Shown in pieces: positions 46,320 to 56,907 of a stretch of 57,003 nucleotides of DNA (position 1 is its first letter; each line of letters starts with the position of its first letter). The notes under the pieces were generated by a model, which saw only the letters and a program-made list of their open reading frames with translations, was not told the DNA's origin and did no database searches. Source of the stretch: Mycogone perniciosa (taxonomy: Eukaryota; Ascomycota; Sordariomycetes; Hypocreales; Hypocreaceae); the NCBI GenBank assembly GCA_025331125.1, contig JAOALB010000224.1:1-57003 (forward strand). The letters are read 5' to 3'. Made by a program: the position numbers and the translations under genes.

Positions 46320-47338
46320 ATGAAGGTTGCTTGGCAACGCCTTATTCGCTTCGTGGCGACAGATGGCCGCATTCTTCGCGGGGAGCCAATACTTCCATCA
46401 CCAAACTTCGATCTCGGCACTGTCACTGAGGACACCAAATTGCAGGCCAAGGTCATCTCAGGAGATAATATCTATGACACAACTGGGAAGACCAAGGTAA
46501 CAAACGAGATCGTTACTGTTAAGAAATTGCTCGGGCCATTGGCGCAGAATGAAGTGCCTATATTGAGATGTGTCGGACTCAATTATGCCAAACACAGTAC
46601 GTTCTACGGCTATCTGTACCTGAGCCTGTGATCACTAACCTTTGGACAGTTAGAGAGGCCGGAAGGACCGTCCCTCCGTATCCGTTCATTTTCTTCAAGC
46701 CGTCTACCTGTGTCATTGGCCATGACGAACCGGTGCATATTCCCAAGGTTGCACAAGATGATCAAGCAGATTATGAGGGTGAACTGTGCTTCATCATCGG
46801 AAAGCCAGCTAAGAATGTATCGCGGGAGGATGCGCTCTCCTATGTAGCGGCATACACATGTGGGAACGATATTTCTTCCCGCAAACTGCAGCGAGATAAG
46901 ACTCTGGCCGGCCCAGTCCCTCAATGGGGGTTTAGCAAGGGGTTTGACACGTATGCTCCGCTAGGTCCATGTCTGGTGTCGTCCGAATTAGTTGAAGACC
47001 CATCAAAACTCCACTTGAAGACGATTGTTGATGGAGAGGTTCGCCAAGACGAAGGAGTTTCTGATCTGCTATTCAACTGTGCTGAGTTAATAAGCTATCT
47101 GAGCCAAGGCACAACACTAGAGGCTGGAAGTGTTATCATGACTGGCACACCTGGAGGTAAGTTCAATACTTAGCTGATTATATCCCATTGGCTAGCCCAT
47201 TTACAAAAAGCTAATCGCATGACAACATCAGGAGTTGGCGCTGGCTTCAATCCACCGAAGTGGTTGAGACCAGGCACAAACATGGAGGTGTGGATTTCAG
47301 GGATTGGGACATTGCGGAACGGTGTTGTCTTTGACTAA
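46320..47338 (+). CDS. FAH-family hydrolase, probable fumarylpyruvate (or maleylpyruvate) hydrolase
   Basis: Three exons, 46320-46596, 46650-47156 and 47232-47338; 296 residues. The fumarylacetoacetase-family core is clear: RCVGLNYAKH, then the metal-binding DYEGEL motif, CGNDISSRKLQ, and the C-terminal GTPGGVGAGFNPPKWL. The family cleaves carbon-carbon bonds of 2,4-diketo acids with Mg2+. Next to gentisate dioxygenase in the same cluster, the likely reaction is hydrolysis of fumarylpyruvate to fumarate and pyruvate, or of maleylpyruvate directly. No glutathione-dependent maleylpyruvate isomerase is seen in the window, so either the isomerase is elsewhere or direct hydrolysis occurs. It is the last recognisable cluster gene. 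Confidence 0.93.
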
Positions 47339-47985
47339 AATGGTATGTAGTTCTCAAACAGGCAGTTTTAAGAAACTTATAGAATATGATATCAGTGCTT
47401 CACTGTTCGGTAGACAATACTACCCAAGATGGACGGACAGTAAATGTTAATGATTGGCTGATCATCGCCATCCATGTCACGAGCAGTGGCAGTATTGCCA
47501 GGGCGTAAAACGTCAAAAACTCACACTAACCAGGTGGTGATTTTTGAAGTCTGACGAGAGTCAACGCAGGAATATAGCTTGTGGCTTCTGCGCGACAAAA
47601 ACGGGTCGGAGCCACCCACCAAACTACGAAGAATCACCCATATTATAGATAATTCCGAAGTTGATGAACATGGACACTGCGGGGTTCAATAGTCCAGGCG
47701 CTTATCACAAATCCTCACATCGATCAAGGCCAACCTACTGGCCCAGAAGGAAGGGGGCGTCTCAGCCGTTTCTTGGCTGCTTATTCAACTTTGGTCCTAC
47801 GAAGTACAAAGGCTGTATAAACATGGGGGCAGTTTATGGATGCCCATCCCACCTAGAAACCTTTTCTGTCGCCTTATCGCCAATTCCAGCTCATCGTATC
47901 AGAATCATCTATTAGCATCAAGTCCACGACATCTCTCTCCTCATCAGTGTCGTCAACGCACCTACTCTTCCTTTCGGCTGTGAGT

Positions 47986-48232
47986 ATGGCAGGCCGTGTC
48001 GTACCTCCTCCCACCAGCCGAGATGACTTCGAAATCGCTGTCGTTTGTGTCCAGTCGCTTGAGTACAATACTGTTCATTCTTATGATGAACTGACACCAG
48101 ATGGTGAGTATCTGCCCAAACATGGCCCAACAGTAAATTTTGCGGAGCATCTCATTGGAGCATTACGAGATGAGTCTTCTTTTTCTGCTCGTGCCCGTTC
48201 CATCCCATTTCTCAGATGCATTCAAAGTGAGT
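47986..48232 (+). pseudogene. Fragment of a nucleoside-phosphorylase-domain (NLR-type) protein
   Basis: From ATG 47986 the frame reads MAGRVVPPPTSRDDFEIAVV and continues VQSLEYNTVHSYDELTPDG. This closely resembles the start of the PNP_UDP/Pfs-like effector domain at the N-terminus of many fungal NLR-type proteins, which typically begins with R-x-D-F-E-I-A and a following LE-x-x-x-V. A strong GTGAG donor follows at 48104. Beyond it the sequence does not continue the domain: the expected glycine-rich phosphorylase motifs, the NACHT or NB-ARC part and the repeats are missing. It is therefore a fragment, probably a relic. Family call is from motif memory and moderate. Confidence 0.5.
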
Positions 48233-48338
48233 TCTTCAACCTTACTCTTCAGCATGACTAAGGTTTGTTCAGTTTCATGTTAAGCTGACGCTAGGTGTTG
48301 AGTATCTGCCCAAGCAAGGCCCAACAGTAAATTTTGCG
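48105..48338. repeat. Two 40-nt direct repeats, 194 nt apart
   Basis: Copies at 48105-48144 and 48299-48338 match at 38 of 40 positions; both begin TGAGTATCTGCCCAA and end GTAAATTTTGCG. The first copy begins within the splice-donor-like GGTGAG at the end of the NLR-like fragment. This suggests a local duplication in decaying DNA. Confidence 0.85.
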
Positions 48339-48497
48339 TCTCAATTGTCTCATTACGCTCATATAGCTCTTGCCACTTTCACACAAGGCATCCTTGTGTT
48401 GGCAAAGTTCAACTTCTAGAACGTCGCGCTTGAACGACTCTTCGTCAAGCCGCTCCCTACATCTGTTCAGGAGATGCTCAAGCTCAGCAGTGTGCAT
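48291..48497 (-). other. Small ORF with coiled-coil character
   Basis: A 68-codon minus-strand ORF begins MHTAELEHLLNRCRERL and has regular Leu spacing and many Glu, Arg and Lys residues, as in a coiled coil. The last 20 codons fall in the 40-nt repeat. The frame is closed by a TGA just upstream of the Met. It may be an exon or relic of a larger gene; I do not recognise it. Confidence 0.3.
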
Positions 48498-49220
48498 TTC
48501 CTGATCTTTGACTTTGTTTTCGAGTCGATGGCTGTGTTGTTTTCAGGCGGATTATATCCTGCGTATGGTAGCTCATTTCTTGAGCAGGGGATAGATTGCC
48601 TGACATTCGTGGCAACCAATCAGGCAAATCCCTGCGTTCTTGAATGCAGCGTGCTTGTGCGTAAATGAGGTAGCATGTTCATCCTATACTCGATGCCGTC
48701 ACCGTTATATGAGTGCTTGTATTGTAGCTTTGTACACTACTAGCTGCGATATTTTCAGAACTGGTCACCGCAGTCAATGCGATGCGCCGGGTGAGTTGTG
48801 GCTACAAGTCGCGAAGGTGACCAATGTCGCCTTCGGGACCAGATTTATAGTTCTTGAGTCCTATTCACATTGTATGCAAGTCAAAGAGAAAAGGAGTCCG
48901 TTTGTTCTTGTCGCAAAACGGGCGATGCTGTCCGCTCTGTCCATGGCCCTTGGATGCACGCTCACGCCAATTAGGGATTGTCAATTCATGTACGGAGTAC
49001 GGAGTGGTGGCGGCTTTTTGCCTATCAATTTCGGTTCCACAATTCATACCTCCAGTAAGCTATCGAAACTGATACATGGAGGACTGACGCAATTAGATTT
49101 CCGATTGCTCCTTTGTATACATAATTCGAAATGAGTATCTAGGAGAACAGTGAAGCATCCCGACCAAAAAAATCAAATCCAGGTAGTGGATTTAGCTGTT
49201 GGGTTGACCGGTTAAGGTAG

Positions 49221-49247
49221 ATTTGGCTGTTTGGCAAACAGCCAAAT
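49221..49247. repeat. Perfect 12-bp inverted repeat (hairpin)
   Basis: ATTTGGCTGTTT and its exact reverse complement are separated by GGC. It lies about 250 bases before the AT-rich block. It may be a subterminal structure of a small mobile element or a transcript hairpin; nothing nearby decides. Confidence 0.85.
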
Positions 49248-49453
49248 TTAACACATAGCTATTATGAAGTCTTATTCCCCTATTCGCGTACTCCGTATAC
49301 AACGCGTTTATTACGGTACCCATAACACGAAGTCGATGCCTGGTCACGTAAGCCGCAGTTATATGGTTACGCGCCAACGCGTATCCTATACTCGTGCCAC
49401 GCCCCACTTATCAGCCAAGTCGGGTTCCCTCCAGCTAATAAGCTGGTGCTCGA

Positions 49454-49485
49454 CACCAAGGCGGCCACATCACCAAGGCGGCCAC
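49454..49485. repeat. Two 15-bp GC-rich direct repeats
   Basis: CACCAAGGCGGCCAC occurs at 49454-49468 and 49471-49485, separated by AT. They are the last GC-rich words before the composition falls sharply at about 49,500. Confidence 0.85.
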
Positions 49486-51401
49486 TTTTTAATCGAAAAT
49501 GAAGCTATTTACGTTTTCTATAGCTATAGCCTATAATAGAGTTATAACAATAATATAGCTGAATTTATCCTTTAATTCTCTATCGCCTAGCAGTTTTCGC
49601 AGCTTTAAAAAATGCCTTTTTAATATAGTTACGTCGCTTCTGCTTAGCTGCTTTAATAAGCTGTTATACTCTCTTAAAGCTATTATCAGTCTTTTACTGC
49701 ATTATTCGGCGCCTTTAGGCTATAGTTAATATACCTCTTGACTTTAAAGGCTTATTTTTAAATACTTTTCGCAATTGCTGCACTTTTTCGGCTTTCTTTA
49801 TATAATTAAAGTTGCGTTTTATTTAAACTAACTTCATAGCAAAAGTAAAAGTATAACAGGGGTTAAGCCAAGTAGGCATAATATAGGTAATAAGGTATTA
49901 TAAGACTTAAACTTGCCGCTTTACTAACTTATATATAGCTAGGTTAATATAATTAGGCGAAGGGCTAGCGTTATATAGGGGACCCTATACTGCCTATCCT
50001 TTATAATAGTATATACCCCTTTAAATATAGTATATATTAAGGTATATACTTTTCTGTATTATAATTATCCCTCTTTTTTTAAATAATTATCTTAGCTGTT
50101 TTTTAGTATTAAGGTTTTATAAATAAAGGGAGTAAAGTAGTATAACTTCCTATATTCCCTTTTAACTACTCCTTAAATCGCTGTTCCTTTATTTTTATCT
50201 TGCCTGCCTCCTGCATTATTTATCTTTTAACTTTTATTCCCTAATCCTTTATCTAATTTATTTTTACTTTATTACCTTTATGTTTCTAGCCCCTTACCTT
50301 AATACTTTTTATTTACTAAATCTATTAAAACCAGCGCTTTATATAAATTAATACCTATCTTAAGCAAGCTATTAACTCCCACTTTACTAAAAGCTAATAT
50401 ATATATTATTTCTATATAGTATTAAAGTATAATAAACAAGCAATAAAACAGTAAAAAAAGCCTAATAACTTAAAGCCAATTAACTGTATCTTTAAATTCT
50501 GCCTTAACCTATTATTTTTAATATATAAAGTATAATAATTCCTATAATTAATAGGTTTTATATAGCGTTTATAAAGCTAGGTATATTAACCTTTTATTCC
50601 TTTATTAATTGCTTTTAGCTAGCCTTTTTATATTATTATAAGGTTATATTTACTAGATAAATATTATTTTTAAGTTAATTAAAATTTAATATAATACTTA
50701 TATTATCTTTAAGCTTAATAATAATAAAAATAACCTTTTATATAAATTAAAGGGATTTATATATTAGAAATTTATAGGAATTTCGCTTAACTTTTACATT
50801 ACCTTTAATAATATTAAATTAAAATATTACTAAAAATATAAGTTAATTAGTATTAAAAAAAATTAAGATTTTATAAAGTATAAAACTTTAATAACTGCCT
50901 ATTAATATCTTTTAGCGTTTTAATAGCTTTATCCTTTAATTTAAGCCCCCTTCAATATATATTTTTACCTCTTTTAATATTACTTTTCTTTTTATTAACT
51001 ATTTGTATATAAGTTATTAGTGCTACCTATAAATAGGCAGATAAGTAGACTATAAAAGACCTGGCAGCCTAGATTAAAAGGCAGTTCTTTAAACTCCTCT
51101 TTATTAATAGCAGGTATATCCTTTAATTAATAGCTTAATAAAATACCTTTATAGCAATTAATAAAGTATTATTTACTAATAGAAACTTTAATTAAAATAA
51201 ATATAATAAAATAATTAAATTATTACTTATTTAAATAACAAAGTTATACTAAACCTTATTTATATATAGCTTTTAGGAAGCTATATACAATACAGCAATA
51301 AAGAAATAACTAAAAGTTTAATTAGGTTAATAATAAATAAACAATTAAATTATAACTAAATTAATAGCTAGAAAGCTATAAAATATCTAGTATATAAACA
51401 G

Positions 51402-51485
51402 CTAGTATAAAAGTAATTATATAAATAATGGCTTTATAGTATATATGCGACTAGTATAAAAGTAATTATATAAATAATAGCTTTG
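51402..51485. repeat. Two 35-bp direct repeats within the AT-rich block
   Basis: Copies at 51402-51436 and 51451-51485 begin CTAGTATAAAAGTAATTATA and differ at two positions, with a 14-nt spacer. They are probably a short tandem duplication, as in a subterminal or LTR region. Confidence 0.8.
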
Positions 51486-54400
51486 TCTTCTATAATAGTC
51501 CTTTAACTAGATAATAGGAATATATCGGCTGAATTAGGTTTATGGCCCTATTCCTATTTTCCGCAAAATTCATTTATATAGGAAATCGGCTATATCGACT
51601 CGCGGCTATATAAACAGGAAACTATTTTAGTTAGATTTTTCACAATAGCTATTATAGCCATAATATTAAGTCTAGTGTCACGACCCGACTATATTGAAAA
51701 CCAGGTTACAGGGATATAGGAAAATATCGGTTATGCCAACCAATTATCAGGAAGTAATCACTGCGCTAAAGGTAATTACTTAAACGCTTACTATACTAAA
51801 AGGTATAATTATTTACTTAATTACTATACTATTGCAGTAATTATAGCAGCACTTACTAAAACACCTATAATTATATAAAGATTTCCTTTATATATATATA
51901 TAACTAGCTTATTATTTATTTAATATAGTTATTTAAATAGTCGTTAATAATTATATTTATTAAAACCACCTATTTTATAAAATTATAATTATATTACCTT
52001 ATTTAGCATTTATCTTTGACCTTTCTATTAATATAAACCCTATAAAATTTAATTTAACTATTAAGAATTAACTTAAATTATTATATATTAAGAACTTTTA
52101 TTTAAAAGGCTATTAAAAATCTTAAATAATACTGTAAATATATTTACTGCAGTATCCTCTTCTAATATTTTACCCTTTATTCTGCCTCCTCGCTAAATAT
52201 AAAATAATTATAAAGATAATAATATAAATAAAAGCAAAAATGAAAATAAAGTTAATAAAACAAAATAACTATATATTTATATAAAAGAAGCCTTTTAATA
52301 TATAAAAGCTAACTATATAAAATAAAAGTAATACTATTAATATTTAATTGCTAAAAATATAAAACTTTAATAAATAATCTAATAATAGTAAGCAACTATT
52401 ATAAATTTATAAAATTAAGCTTTACCTGCTCTAAACTTTATACTAAACTATAGAGGAAATTAACCTTTAAAGGACTTAAAAGAGTTGCTTAAAATATAGC
52501 CCTTTAAACCTTTTAATACAAGCACTATAGCACTTTAACTATTTTTTATTTAACTATATAACTATTTTATTTATTTTTTAATTAGCTTTAATATAAAAAT
52601 TAATAAAGTCCTTTTAACTGCTAAATAATTTAAAAGAAATATTTTAAAGTAGTTTAAACTTATTTAAAGGGATTACTTTAATAATAAAATTAAAGCTAAT
52701 AAATAAATATAGTTTATATTTATTAGCTATAATTAATTTAAAAAGAAATTAAAAAATATTTTTAATAATATTAATAAAGAATATACTGCAGAGAATAAAC
52801 TTATAAATTTAATTTAAAAAGGAAAATACTTTAACTATATTATATATTTTAAAAACTATACTTTTAAAGTTAAATAAAAAAACTTTACTTTTACTAAATA
52901 CTTTTATAATAAATTTAAGGTAAAGGTTAAAAAAAAAGCTTATAAGTTCTTTTATAATAAAGGTATTATTAAATTTATTAAAAGATATATAAATATAAAT
53001 AATTTACTTTATAAACTTTATTTAAATATAAAGAAAGAATAATAATAATTTAAATAAATGTATAAATATTAAGAATATATAAATTAAAGTAAAAAGTAAT
53101 AAAAATATATTATTAACTTTAATAATAAAAGATTTAATCAAATAGATTTAAATACTATTTAAAAAGGAAAAGTAAAAGTTATTTATTATAATTATAATAA
53201 ACTAGGATATATTTTAAAAGACTATTAAGCTTTATAAAAGCTAAAAATTAATAAACTTTAAAAGCCTATATTAAAACTTAAATAGAAAGTTAATATAGTT
53301 TCAAAAGCTATTAATTATATATTATTTAGCTAAATTATATATTATAATAATAACTACTTTATTTATAAATCTAGTAAAAATAAAAGTAAATAATACTTAA
53401 AATAATTTAAAAAAGTATTTATAATAAATTAAAAGGGATATTAATTAAAACTTAAATCTTTAACTTTTAAAGATATATTTAAAGAAAATAAAGTAAATAG
53501 GTATTTACTATATTTAAATAGTTTAATAAAACAAAATTTAAACTCTAGCTATATAAAGTTGAATAAAAATAATAATATTTTAAATAAATAAATAGCTGCT
53601 ATAATTAATTATTAATATTTTAATTAAATTACTATAAATAATAAAAGATAAATTAATAGTAGTAACGTTAATAATAAAAATAAAAATAACCCTTTATAAT
53701 ATAAATTATTACTATATAATACTATACCTTTAAAACTGGAAAATATATTACTAATAAACAGTAACTTTAAAAGTAAATTAAATAAATACTATTTAAATTT
53801 AATTAAAAGAGTTATGATAAGTATATAATAAAATAAAATAAACCTTTATTTATATAAACTACTTTATATATAAAATAAAGGTAATAATAAAATAGCTATT
53901 AAAGCTATTTTAGCTGCTTTAACTATATAAAAGGGATTAATATATTTTTATATATAAAGCGACTATATTATAAATAACTTTACTTATAAAGGATACTATA
54001 CCATATTTTAAGCCACTTATATTATATATAAGTATATAATATATTTTTAAGAAAAAGTAAAATATAATATATTTTTAATTAAAATCCTATTTTACATTAT
54101 AAAATAAATATAAGATTATAATACTTTTCAAAAATAAATTATAACTATATAATATTAAAACTTTAAAATTATTATTATTAAATTAAATACTAAAACTTTA
54201 AAAGAATATTATTCACTATAAAGATTTAAGGAATAAAAGTCTAAAAGATATTATATTTACTATTAAAAAAATTAACAAAATAATATTGCTACTATAATAA
54301 AAGGTTTAAGTGCAATTAATAATACTATTTAAAATATAATAGCTTAAAGTATATTATATATAAGTTAAATAAATTAAAGGATTAGTATATATAATAAACT

Positions 54401-55581
54401 AATAATACTTTATATTTATCGCTAAATTATATATACTATTAAAAATATAAATACACTATTTATTTCTAAGAAAAAGCTTTAAAAATAGTAAATATAAAAG
54501 TATATAAAGTATAAACCTACTTTAAAAGATAAAAATATTAATTAAATTATAAAAAAGCTATATTAAAATTAATTTAACTTTATTACTTATAAAAAAACTA
54601 TTTATAATATAAAAAAGTAATTCTTTATAATATAGTAAATATTAATAGGTATAATATTATTTTTAATTATTTTTAATTAAAATATAATAACTTTAATATT
54701 AACTAGGAAACTAGTTAGCTTTATTAGTGTAATAATAAAGCTTTTTTAGTAATTAGAACTATAAAAAAGGATTTAGCTATAAAGAAAAAATCTTAGAATA
54801 TAGAACCTTTAAATAAACTAAAAAAAGAATTAAAAAGGTTACCTTTAATTTAATTATAGAAATAATTTATTTAAAAATAAAGGTTAAATAAAGTAAAAGG
54901 AAAAATAAATAAATTTAAAAAACAATTACCTTTGTATAGAAAGCATTTAATAATATTAATAAAATACTTAAAATAAAAGCTTTAAAATAATAGTATTATA
55001 AAAATAATTAAAGAATATCTTTAAGGAATACTAGAAGTATAATAAACTATTTAAAGAAATATTTAATATAAAACTATTAAAATATAATTGATAAAACTAT
55101 ATAATTAAACTTAGAAATAATATAAATATTACTTTTTATAAAATTTATAATTTAAATAAAAAGAAACTTAAAAGCCTATATAACTATTTAAATAATATAT
55201 TAGCTAAAAAAGTATATTTAACCCTTTTTATTAAAAGCCAGCTATTTTATTATATTTATATTAAAAGAAAAAGTAAATAATAGTTAATTATAAATTACTA
55301 ATAGTTTAATAAAGCTATTATTAAAAATAAAACTCTATTACTATTAATTTTAAAATTATAGGATAAATTATATAGGAAAAAGTAGTTTATAGCGTTAAAT
55401 CTTAAAAGCGCTTATAACTTTATTTAAATTAAAAGAAGATATAAATAAATAACTACCTTTTAAATTAAATACAGTTTATTTAAATATTCAATTATACTTT
55501 TTAGTTTTATTAATACTCTAGTAATATTTTAAAAAAATAATTAATAATATATTAAAAGAGTATTTTAATATCTTTATAGCC

Positions 55582-55636
55582 AGACCGGGAGGCCCCGCCA
55601 CACCTGTTCACCACGTTATTTGATGATTATGTTATT
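55582..55636. other. 55-nt unmutated insert inside the reverse transcriptase relic
   Basis: The reverse transcriptase frame ending TTTATAGCC should continue with TACTTAAATAAT (mutated YLDD). Between them sit 55 nt beginning AGACCGGGAGGCCCCGCC, the first 34 of which are GC-rich in a sea of AT-rich DNA. It is either an insertion after RIP or an assembly artefact. Confidence 0.6.
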
Positions 55637-56907
55637 TACTTAAATAATATTATAATCTTTTTAAATACCTTTAAAAAATATAAAATATATATCTATAAAG
55701 TATTATAGGTATTATAAAATACTAAACTATTTATAAAATAAAAGAAATATAAATTGTATATATAAAAAGTTACTTTTTTAAAGTATATTATTACTTTTAA
55801 AGAAATTTATATAAATCTATTAAAAGTATAAGCAGTATAAAATTAGCCTATATTAATAATAGTTAAAGAAATTTAAAGCTTTTTAAAATTTATTAATCAT
55901 TATTAATAATTTATTAAAAACTATAAAAGTATTATATAAACTTTTTATAAGTTTATTAAAAAAAATTAAAAGTTTTTATAAATATTAAATATATTAAAAG
56001 TCTTTAATAAATTTAAGCAGTTTATTTTAAAAGAATTTATATTTATTATATTTAACCTATTTAAAGAAATAAAAGTTAAAATAAATAATTTTAACTTTAC
56101 TATAAAAGTTTAATTTAATTAAAAAGATAAAAATAGTAAACTATACTTTATTGCCTTTTATTTTTAAGCACTATATAATATAAAACTAAACTATTTAATA
56201 TATTATAAAAAATTCCTTACTATTATTTTTATATTTAAAGAATAATAATATTACCCATTAAAAAGAATATATAAACTTACAGTATATATTAATTATAAAA
56301 ATATTATATATTTCGCAATAGTTTAATAAACTTTTAGAAAATAGGTTTACTATATAAAATACCTTTTAAAATTTAACTATATCTTAATCTATTAAAAAGG
56401 ATTTAAAAATAAATAAATAAATATATTTAATAAATAAGTTAACTATAATTAAAAAGAAATTAAATATATTAAATAAATTTTAACATAAACCTTTAAAAGA
56501 TATTATTAATAAAGATCGCTTTAAACTATATATAAAGTAGTTAATCATAATACTATACTTTAATATATTAAAGAGTATTATATTATTTAAAATAATAATA
56601 GATTTTTAAAAGATATAGAATTTAATAATAAAAAGGAAAGATTTAAATTTTAAATAAACTCTAAAAATATATAATTATAAAAGTTTATTCATGTTTAATA
56701 TATAAATATAAAAGTATTTATAAAACCTATAAATAAATATAAAGGTATTTTAAGTTTTAAATAATTAAAAAAGTTATATAAAATATTATTTTTTACTATA
56801 TAATTTATAACATAATTAAAACTTTAAAATATAAGTTATATAGTAAACTATAACCTTTATTAATATTAAAATAATTATAAAAGTTAATTTTATTAGACTT
56901 TATAACT

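Larger units (their letters stand above)
47339..49220. other. Gene-poor transition zone with decayed fragments
   Basis: About 1.9 kb between the catabolic cluster and the AT-rich block. It contains the NLR-like fragment, the 40-nt direct repeat and a small minus-strand coiled-coil ORF, each listed separately, plus a doubled TACGGAGTA near 48992. No intact gene is seen. Confidence 0.6.

Noticed and set aside
28040..47338. Secondary metabolite biosynthesis cluster
   Set aside because: No polyketide synthase, non-ribosomal peptide synthetase, terpene synthase or prenyltransferase is present; the enzymes are those of ring cleavage and catabolism.
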